From CAYUCY01 sp964443525 (lineage in GTDB: Bacteria; Pseudomonadota; Alphaproteobacteria; Caedimonadales; Caedimonadaceae), in assembly GCA_964443525.1 (NCBI GenBank), contig CAYUCY010000041.1:1-14261 (forward strand): a stretch of 14,261 nt of DNA, read 5' to 3'. The translations under genes and the position numbers were made by a program. This document shows, in pieces, positions 1 through 5,277 of this stretch. Every line of letters starts with the position of its first letter. Within the stretch, counting starts at the first letter, position 1. The notes under the pieces were generated by a model. The model was not told where the DNA came from. It did not search any database and was given only the letters and a program-made list of their open reading frames with translations.

Positions 1-570
1 GATGATCTGCTGCTCGATCATACGGCGATCGAGCTCTAGCTGACGTTCGCCGGGACCACCCGTCTTTCCCATACCGCCCCGTTGACGCTCTAAGTGGCTC
101 CATATTCTTACCAAACGACTTTTCTGGTAGGTGAGGGCCGCCAGTTGAACCTGAAGACGTCCTTCCGCCGTACGCGCCCTTTCCCCGAAAATCTCAAGGA
201 TCAGACCCGTCCGATCGATGACCTTAACATTCCAGGCTTTCTCGAGATTTCGCTGCTGAATGGGCGTGAGAGCAACATCCATGATAACAAGGCCCGCATC
301 GTATTCCTTTAAAATCCCTTTAAATGTCTCGACGGCGCCCATTCCGACCAGAGTCGCCGGCTTTACGTCTCGTAAAGGGAGAACCTCTTTATAAACAACA
401 TCCAAATGAATGGCGCACGCAAGAGAAACGGCTTCCTCCAGCCGGGAAGCAGGAAGTCGATCGGAGTTTTTATCTGATTTTAGATAGGGGTGAAGAACGA
501 CGGCTTTCTCAGCGGATCGAGGTGGGAGGACTGAATCATCAGGGCCCGAAGAGAGTCGATCCTGAGTCAC
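1..570 (-). CDS. hflX: GTPase HflX, N-terminal part (gene runs off the window start)
   Basis: HflX is a ribosome-associated GTPase that splits stalled or stressed ribosomes. The 190 residues present cover the N-terminal nucleotide-binding HflX domain and the linker up to the G domain, whose G1-G5 motifs lie outside the window. Recognisable family segments are VIDRTGLILEIF (residues 117-128), RARTAEGRLQVQLA (131-144), SHLERQRGG (158-166) and GGPGERQLELDRR (171-183). The glycine-rich segment has Arg176 where many HflX proteins have Thr (GPGETQ). In-frame stops lie just upstream, so translation must begin near GTG at 570-568. A TAAGG ribosome binding site sits about 7 bases before that GTG; TTG at 573 is a poorer alternative. 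The gene starts 24 bases after the hfq stop codon on the same strand, the usual hfq-hflX operon. Identity is secure; the start is fairly secure. Confidence 0.93.
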   Translation of the reverse strand, partial: MTQDRLSSGPDDSVLPPRSAEKAVVLHPYLKSDKNSDRLPASRLEEAVSLACAIHLDVVYKEVLPLRDVKPATLVGMGAVETFKGILKEYDAGLVIMDVALTPIQQRNLEKAWNVKVIDRTGLILEIFGERARTAEGRLQVQLAALTYQKSRLVRIWSHLERQRGGMGKTGGPGERQLELDRRMIEQQII

Positions 571-594
571 CAAGAAGCCTTATCCCTATAGTAT

Positions 595-837
595 TTAATC
601 CTGCTCTTCTGCTTCGAAAAGAGAGACCGGATTAATAGGCATGACTGTCGAAATGGCATGCTTATAGACGAGCTGCGAATGAGCATCCCGACGCAACAAA
701 ACGCAAAAGCTGTCGAACCAGGTGATAATTCCTTGAAGCTTAACGCCGTTTACAAGAAAAAGCGTAACGGGATTCTTATTTTTTCTTAAATGGTTCAGAA
801 AAATATCCTGAAGATTATTTGACTTGTCTGAAGACAT
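595..837 (-). CDS. hfq: RNA chaperone Hfq
   Basis: Hfq is the hexameric Sm-like protein that pairs small RNAs with mRNAs. The 80-residue product has the whole fold: N-terminal helix NLQDIFLNHLRKNKNPVT, Sm1 strands (LFLVNGVKLQGIITWFDSF) and the Sm2 signature LVYKHAISTVMP. Counterparts of the E. coli RNA-contacting residues are visible: Gln10 and Asp11, Phe44, and Tyr58-Lys59-His60 on the proximal face. The C-terminal tail is short and acidic (EAEEQD), as is common in Alphaproteobacteria. I chose ATG at 837 because GGAG lies 6 bases upstream. An in-frame ATG at 849, with GGAGG about 12 bases upstream, would add MEKT. dat lies upstream and hflX downstream on the same strand, matching the alphaproteobacterial order dat-hfq-hflX. 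Confidence 0.97.
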   Translation of the reverse strand: MSSDKSNNLQDIFLNHLRKNKNPVTLFLVNGVKLQGIITWFDSFCVLLRRDAHSQLVYKHAISTVMPINPVSLFEAEEQD

Positions 838-1182
838 GGTTTTCTCCATCTTTAGTAGTGACCTCCAATTTCACCTTAACCCGAAAATGGTAGATTTTCT
901 ATTAAGAGGTCAAAAAAATTTCCCTCTCTCCCCTTTCGGCAGGATAATTGTGGAGGTAACTTACAGAGCTTTCCCTCAAAGATCAACGATTTTATTAATT
1001 TTACCGAAAAAGAATTTTTTTGTTTACCTTATGACAATCTTATTTTATCTGACAAAATATAACAAGCATGAGTAGTCATTTTTTTCAGCGAAAGGCATTT
1101 TATCGTTTTTCTTCATAGGGCAAAGGACCTAAACTTTCGATATTTAGGATGCTGTATCCGAAACCTCAACAAAAAGCTGCCT
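838..1182 (-). other. Long intergenic leader between dat and hfq
   Basis: This 345-base AT-rich stretch holds no convincing gene. A reading frame of 83 codons on the + strand (824-1075) has no recognisable features. Downstream of dat there is a perfect 6-bp inverted repeat, CCTAAA (1128-1133) with TTTAGG (1143-1148), but no T-run follows it on the - strand. A candidate promoter at 1065-1037 faces hfq and would give a leader of roughly 190 bases. The last part contains GGAGG (about 866-862), which belongs to the ATG at 849. The length of the leader suggests that hfq is transcribed, or controlled, separately from dat. Confidence 0.5.
1037..1065 (-). promoter_or_regulatory. Candidate sigma70-type promoter for hfq-hflX
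   Basis: On the - strand, TTGTTA (1065-1060) is followed after exactly 17 bases by TAAGAT (1042-1037). That is four of six matches to each consensus hexamer with ideal spacing. It points toward hfq, with a predicted start near 1030. The region is AT-rich, so chance matches are possible. Confidence 0.35.
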
Positions 1183-2040
1183 TTAGGAGGTTTCTTCCCT
1201 ACAAAAATCAAAGTAAAGTTCTGCGAGCTTTCGCGTGATAGAGCCAATTTTACCGTCTCTGACGGGGCGACCGTCAATTTTTAAAACCGGTTTGACCATA
1301 GAGCGGGAAGCGGTTAAGAAAACCTCCGTAGCTTGCCTTAAATCTTCAAGCGTGAAGGGTTTTTCTTCGACCGAAAGGCCCGCCTTTTCGGCAAGCGCTA
1401 ATACCCGCTCCCGCGTTGTCCCCGGCAAAATCGCATCCGTGATAGGATGCGTCTGGATCACACCATCTTCCCTTACGATCCAGGCATTGGAATGAGAGCC
1501 TTCCGTAATCATACCATCGCGGGTATAGAGGAATGCCTCAAAGGCTCCTCGATCAACTGCTTTTTGTTTTGCCAGAATATTCGGCAAAAGAGAAATCGAC
1601 TTAATATGGGGATGCTCCCAGCGTTCATCAGGGTGAGTAATAATCCCGCATCCTTGCAACTTCTCAATTTCAAGGTTCAATTTAAGGAATTGCACCGTCA
1701 TTACGACATTGGGGAGCATCCCCTTTTGATAGGCGTGGGATCTGGGTGCTTCACCCCGCGTCACTTGAATATAAACCGATCCTTCCTTCAATCGATTCAA
1801 GTGCAGAAGCTCGTGAAGGCGCGCTTCCCAGACAGGACGAGATAAGGGTATCGGAATCGAGATTTCGCCCAGGTAGACTTCCATCCGATCCAGATGAAGA
1901 CCGAGATCGATATATTTCCCATTGACGAACGAGATTACCTGATAGACGCCGTCCGAAAAATTAAAGCCCCTGTCATGAATAGAGATTGAACCGTGGGAAG
2001 TCGGCGTCAGACGGCCGTTAACATAACAAATTCTGGACAT
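1183..2040 (-). CDS. dat: D-amino-acid aminotransferase (PLP class IV)
   Basis: This 285-residue enzyme is a fold-type IV PLP transaminase that interconverts D-alanine and 2-oxoglutarate with D-glutamate and pyruvate, supplying peptidoglycan precursors in the cytosol. The Schiff-base lysine is Lys147 in HIKSISLLPNILAKQKA. The RxH element PRSHAYQ (Arg100, His102), known to bind the substrate alpha-carboxylate in Bacillus D-amino-acid transaminase, is intact. It separates this protein from branched-chain transaminases and from aminodeoxychorismate lyase. Other family landmarks are SIHDRGFNFSDGVYQ near 20-34, MITEGSHSN (phosphate/PLP region), LPGTTRERVL and KIDGRPVRDGKIG near the C terminus. The start at 2040 gives the normal length; GAAGGG lies just upstream. 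The gene is divergent from tdk and precedes hfq on the same strand. The substrate is assigned from motifs only. Confidence 0.9.
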   Translation of the reverse strand: MSRICYVNGRLTPTSHGSISIHDRGFNFSDGVYQVISFVNGKYIDLGLHLDRMEVYLGEISIPIPLSRPVWEARLHELLHLNRLKEGSVYIQVTRGEAPRSHAYQKGMLPNVVMTVQFLKLNLEIEKLQGCGIITHPDERWEHPHIKSISLLPNILAKQKAVDRGAFEAFLYTRDGMITEGSHSNAWIVREDGVIQTHPITDAILPGTTRERVLALAEKAGLSVEEKPFTLEDLRQATEVFLTASRSMVKPVLKIDGRPVRDGKIGSITRKLAELYFDFCREETS

Positions 2041-2165
2041 GGAACCCTTCTTTAAAAATCAGGACTGAGCGTATCAGAACTCCCGTTCTTTTGCCAGAGG
2101 GTTCAGTCGAAAGCTCCCATCTTCTTCATCTTCTTTTTTAAAAGAGAAAAGGTGAAATGGGTTTC

Positions 2166-2194
2166 GAGACATGTTAAAAACAAAGGATTAAAAT
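2166..2194 (+). promoter_or_regulatory. Candidate promoter for tdk
   Basis: GAGACA (2166-2171), 17 bases, then TAAAAT (2189-2194). The -35 element matches TTGACA only in its last four bases; the -10 is good. It would put the transcript start about 12 bases before the tdk ATG, giving a very short leader without a clear ribosome binding site. The rest of the 172-base dat-tdk divergent spacer shows no stronger promoter on either strand. Confidence 0.3.
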
Positions 2195-2212
2195 AGCGAA
2201 TGAGATCCTTGC

Positions 2213-2809
2213 ATGGCAAAGCTTCATTTTTACTATTCTGCAATGAATGCGGGAAAAACGACGACTCTCCTCCAATCTTCTTACAACTATATAGAGCGAG
2301 GGATGGAAACCCTGCTGTTCATCCCGAAGATTGATACCCGTGTGGCCGAAGGAACCATCGCATCCCGAATCGGCCTCGAATCTCCAGCCATTTCTTTTGA
2401 CGAGATCTTTGATTTCTTCACCTTTACCAGACAAAAAAAAGACTCTCTACCGAAGCTTACCTGTATTCTTATTGATGAAGCCCAATTTTTAAAGAAGGAA
2501 CAAGTGGAGCAGCTCTGCCGCATTGTGGATGAGCTAAAACTTCCCGTACTCGCCTACGGCTTGAGAAGCGATTTTAGAGGAGAACCGTTTGAAGGCAGTA
2601 AATACCTTCTCACTTGGGCGGAGGACCTGATTGAGATCAAAACGATCTGTCATTGTGGTAAAAAAGCAACCATGAACCAGCGTGTAGATCAAAACGGAAG
2701 ACCCGTTCGGGATGGCGCTCAAATTGAAATCGGCGGAAATGAGCGCTATATTTCCCTTTGTCGCAAACATTTCATTGAAGGCTTAAAGACAATCAGCAAC
2801 GTCGCCTAA
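2213..2809 (+). CDS. tdk: Thymidine kinase (type II, zinc-binding)
   Basis: This 198-residue enzyme phosphorylates thymidine to dTMP with ATP in the cytosolic salvage pathway. It matches the E. coli-type enzyme along its length. It has a P-loop near residues 9-17 (SAMNAGKTT, Lys15) and the DEAQF motif with Glu89 as the expected catalytic base. The lasso and substrate region includes GLRSDFRGEPFEGSKYLL, followed by IGGNERYISLCRKH. The four zinc ligands are present: Cys146 and Cys148 (CHC), and Cys183 and His186 (CRKH). The start MAKLHFYYSAMNAGK aligns with the usual family N terminus, so ATG 2213 is right although no good ribosome binding site precedes it. The gene stands alone, divergent from dat. 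Thymidine salvage would suit an organism that takes nucleosides from a host. Confidence 0.95.
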   Translation: MAKLHFYYSAMNAGKTTTLLQSSYNYIERGMETLLFIPKIDTRVAEGTIASRIGLESPAISFDEIFDFFTFTRQKKDSLPKLTCILIDEAQFLKKEQVEQLCRIVDELKLPVLAYGLRSDFRGEPFEGSKYLLTWAEDLIEIKTICHCGKKATMNQRVDQNGRPVRDGAQIEIGGNERYISLCRKHFIEGLKTISNVA

Positions 2810-2902
2810 AAAGGCACTCCCTATCGGGTTCGTTCATCAGACTTTTAAGTGACGGACAGGGAAATTCCTCCCCAAAAATTACTCTAGAACGAATTTCGTA
2901 TA

Positions 2903-2911
2903 TGCTATACT
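2903..2911 (+). promoter_or_regulatory. Extended -10 promoter element for the exported methyltransferase-like gene
   Basis: TGCTATACT matches the extended -10 form (TGn followed by a TATAAT-like hexamer, TATACT at 2906-2911). No good -35 is seen at 16-18 bases, which extended -10 promoters do not require. The predicted transcript start near 2918 would leave a leader of about 40 bases before ATG 2958. This also implies the gene is not merely read through from tdk. Confidence 0.4.
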
Positions 2912-2957
2912 TTAAAATGAGTGCAGGTGTCAAAAATTCTGAAAATTGAGGGCAAAA

Positions 2958-3854
2958 ATGAAAAGGGATTCCCTTCTTTTAACTGTTATTTTCTGTATAA
3001 GCAACTTTAGCAACGTTCATGCTTCCCACATCGAAACTACGGAGGAGAATCTTAATTCTGCTCTTTCTCTGAAAGAACCTTTTATTCGGATCTCAATTCC
3101 TGACTACCTGCAAACCAGTCACTCCCCAAAACTCCTTTTAGGAGAAGGCCATATTTCCAATACAGAAACTCTTCCAATTGAGTTTAGAAAAGACGGCGCG
3201 CAAGAACTAACAGAAAGTATGATCCGTTTTGATGATCACTCTTATGATTTTCACAAAAATGAAGGATATTATACGGTAAGTGCAGAACTAAGCCCGCATT
3301 TTAACTCTGATTGGTGCGGCAACCTGAGAAACTCTGCGCACAGAAAAACTCTTTTTCTTCCAGACACCTTTGACCTTATTTTTGACGCCACATATCCTCC
3401 CGATGCAATATCTAAACCACTTTTCTCCGACATTGCATCTTCCTTACGCTCCAAGGGTGTTTTCATCATGACTCTACCCATCACCGAAGAAGACGGGCTT
3501 TTTATGTGCGGACATAAAGGCTTTTCCCACGAAATGCCTTGGTACAGCAGAGAACTAAAGTTTAATTCATTACATGAGGTTTATGAGCATTGGGAAGACT
3601 TTTTACATTATCAAGGATTTTCTCGTGTCACCTTTCATAAGTCTCCTTTCACCTTATTTTTAGAGAAGCTCTACGAAGAAGGAGCTCTTTCAAAAGATGG
3701 CTTCGAGAATTTAAACAAAGAAGATATTGAAATTATAAAGGGTCGCTTCAAAAACGAAGTTCCTCTTCTTTCAAGGCAATCCCCCGTATTCGAATTAGAC
3801 CCTCACCTAGCACACTACGGACTTGGAACTCATTATTTTATTGCAAAGAAATAA
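2958..3854 (+). CDS. Exported protein resembling a SAM-dependent methyltransferase
   Basis: I cannot assign this 298-residue protein to a named family. It begins with a classic Sec signal peptide: MKRD, a hydrophobic core at about 5-16, and likely cleavage after VHA (residue 22). The mature part recalls a class I methyltransferase fold. KLLLGEGHI (58-66) sits where motif I would be, YYTVSAELSP (104-113) where the acidic strand would be, and FDLIFDATYPP (138-148) with SSLRSKGVFIMTLP (161-174) resembles the later motifs before the conserved 'LrpgG' turn. The glycine motif is degenerate, so catalysis is uncertain. I preferred ATG 2958, where GAGGG lies 5 bases upstream; a TTG at 2946 overlaps that binding site. 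Base use is more A/T-rich than in tdk or dusB. The gene stands between tdk and the dusB operon with its own promoter element. The methyltransferase call is inference. Confidence 0.6.
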   Translation: MKRDSLLLTVIFCISNFSNVHASHIETTEENLNSALSLKEPFIRISIPDYLQTSHSPKLLLGEGHISNTETLPIEFRKDGAQELTESMIRFDDHSYDFHKNEGYYTVSAELSPHFNSDWCGNLRNSAHRKTLFLPDTFDLIFDATYPPDAISKPLFSDIASSLRSKGVFIMTLPITEEDGLFMCGHKGFSHEMPWYSRELKFNSLHEVYEHWEDFLHYQGFSRVTFHKSPFTLFLEKLYEEGALSKDGFENLNKEDIEIIKGRFKNEVPLLSRQSPVFELDPHLAHYGLGTHYFIAKK

Positions 3855-3940
3855 GGAGAATAACGACATCCCTTTGATAGAACACTAGGTTGCAATTTTT
3901 TTTAAAAGATTCTCTTAAAAAACTCTTATGACATAATTTG

Positions 3941-3969
3941 TTGCCTAAAAGTATTCCTTTTGCTAAGAA
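3941..3969 (+). promoter_or_regulatory. Candidate promoter for the dusB operon
   Basis: TTGCCT (3941-3946), 17 bases, TAAGAA (3964-3969), placed 32 bases before the chosen dusB start. Other AT-rich -10-like strings lie nearby (CATAAT at 3932, TATTAT at 3974), so the exact start point is uncertain. No intrinsic terminator is seen between the preceding gene and this site. Confidence 0.28.
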
Positions 3970-4000
3970 GTACTATTATTCACGTTCATGTTTTTTTCTT

Positions 4001-4999
4001 ATGATACTCAAGGTTGGCTCTGTTTCCCTCGATGATATCGCTCTCTTGGCACCCATGTCGGGAGTCACAGACTATCCCTTTCGAAGACTCGTAAAGTCTT
4101 TCGGATCGGGCCTTTTGATATCCGAGATGATCGCGAGTCATGCCATGATTCGGGCAACTCGAGAAACGCTTAAAAAGACAGAGCACACCCCCGATATGGG
4201 TGTCCATTCCGTCCAACTGGCAGGGTGTGATCCCGAGATCATGGCTGAGGCAGCTCGCCTTAATGAGGATTTAGGCGCAGATATTATCGACATCAATATG
4301 GGATGTCCCGTTAAAAAAGTCGTCAACGGATGGGCGGGCTCGGCCCTCATGCGAGATTTGAAACACGCGGCGAAAATTATTGAGGCCACGGTAAAAGCCG
4401 TCAAAATTCCTGTGACCCTGAAAATGAGAACGGGGTGGGATGATAAAAGCAGGAATGCCCCCGAGCTCGCACGCATTGCAGAGGACTTGGGCATTCAAAT
4501 GTTGACAGTCCACGGACGAACCAGGTGTCAGCTCTATAACGGCAGATCCGACTGGGCTTTTATCAATAAAGTTAAGCAAGTGGTCTCGATTCCAGTGATC
4601 GGCAACGGAGACATCGTTCGAGAAGAAGACGCAAAAGAGATGCTCACCCAGTCGGGGGCGGATGGTGTTATGATCGGTCGAGGCACTTACGGCCGTCCCT
4701 GGTTTGTGCATCAGGTGAGTCATTACCTTAAAACAGGGGAAAAGTTCCCCGATCCATCTCTCTTGGAAAAGAGAGAAATTATGGTCGGTCACTATGATGC
4801 CATGATTGACTACCACGGCGCAGAGGTAGGCGTTCGCTTAGCCCGCAAACACTTAGGCTGGTACAGCAAAGGACTCCCCAACTCTGCCGAGTTTCGGGTC
4901 AATGTCAATCAAATGCTCGATCCGCAACAAGTCCGAGACTTCATGGTACGCTTCTTTGATGATGTCATTGACAAACAATCCCGAGCAGTGGCAGCATGA
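4001..4999 (+). CDS. dusB: tRNA-dihydrouridine synthase, DusB/NifR3 type
   Basis: This FMN-dependent enzyme reduces specific uridines in the tRNA D-loop region. The 332-residue product has a TIM-barrel start LLAPMSGVTDYPFRRLV (15-31) and the catalytic cysteine Cys102 in NMGCPVKKVVNG. It also has the substrate and FMN segments MRTGWD, VHGRTRCQLYNGRSDW, IGNGDI and GVMIGRGTYGRPWF. Its C-terminal helical domain ends in KQSRAVAA. ATG 4001 gives the standard family N terminus; an upstream TTG at 3938 would add a Tyr/Phe-rich extension that looks untranslated. No clear ribosome binding site precedes ATG 4001. The stop overlaps the next start (ATGA), so the Fis-like gene is probably translationally coupled. 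In most Alphaproteobacteria ntrB-ntrC follow here. Confidence 0.95.
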   Translation: MILKVGSVSLDDIALLAPMSGVTDYPFRRLVKSFGSGLLISEMIASHAMIRATRETLKKTEHTPDMGVHSVQLAGCDPEIMAEAARLNEDLGADIIDINMGCPVKKVVNGWAGSALMRDLKHAAKIIEATVKAVKIPVTLKMRTGWDDKSRNAPELARIAEDLGIQMLTVHGRTRCQLYNGRSDWAFINKVKQVVSIPVIGNGDIVREEDAKEMLTQSGADGVMIGRGTYGRPWFVHQVSHYLKTGEKFPDPSLLEKREIMVGHYDAMIDYHGAEVGVRLARKHLGWYSKGLPNSAEFRVNVNQMLDPQQVRDFMVRFFDDVIDKQSRAVAA

Positions 5000-5268
5000 G
5001 CTCCATGACACAATCGACCGCTATTCCCCTGCCAACCGAACTCGGACTCAGCCAAGTGGTGGAGGCCAAGCTAGAAGCATATCTTGCGGCTTTGAACGGT
5101 GACAAACCCGCCTCGGGTCTTTACGATCATATTATTCGGGAGGTTGAAAGACCTCTTCTTGCGATTGCTCTTAAAATTGCGAATAATAACAAGGTCAAGG
5201 CCGCGCAAATTTTAGGGATTAACAGAAATACCCTTAGAAAGAAACTTCAATCATTGGGCCTGGAATAA
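4996..5268 (+). CDS. Fis-like / NtrC C-terminal-like DNA-binding protein
   Basis: This 90-residue protein is almost wholly a Fis-type domain. An N-terminal tail of about 18 residues precedes a dimerisation helix (VVEAKLEAYLAALNG, 21-35). Next comes GLYDHIIREVERPLLAIALK (41-60), then the helix-turn-helix KVKAAQILGINRNTLRKKL (66-84). From memory, E. coli Fis has LYELVLAEVEQPLL and GINRGTLRKKL at the matching places, and alphaproteobacterial NtrC ends with a closely similar domain. It could therefore be a true Fis or a free-standing NtrC tail. There is no receiver or AAA+ domain. The N terminus is shorter than the flexible arm of E. coli Fis. Its ATG overlaps the dusB stop, and ntrY starts 9 bases after its stop. 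The dusB-fis pairing is known from Gammaproteobacteria. Family is sure; orthology is not. Confidence 0.85.
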   Translation: MSSMTQSTAIPLPTELGLSQVVEAKLEAYLAALNGDKPASGLYDHIIREVERPLLAIALKIANNNKVKAAQILGINRNTLRKKLQSLGLE

Positions 5269-5277
5269 GGTTTGCCC

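Noticed and set aside
94..635. Two + strand open frames (94-312 and 324-635)
   Set aside because: The - strand over the same bases encodes recognisable HflX residues without a break, and the + frames show no domain or good start signal.
824..1075. + strand 83-codon frame opposite the hfq leader
   Set aside because: It starts inside hfq on the other strand, lacks a ribosome binding site and has a composition like translated AT-rich spacer.
1128..1148. CCTAAA/TTTAGG hairpin after dat as a terminator
   Set aside because: The stem is only 6 bp and AT-rich, and no T-run follows it on the - strand.
4271..4816. 181-codon - strand frame inside dusB
   Set aside because: dusB has all catalytic motifs in the + frame; the antisense frame is a shadow.
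4996..5268. The Fis-like gene as a decayed ntrC pseudogene
   Set aside because: The frame is intact, overlaps dusB by ATGA, ends in a normal stop and leaves no flanking fragments of receiver or AAA+ domain; there is no room for them between dusB and ntrY.
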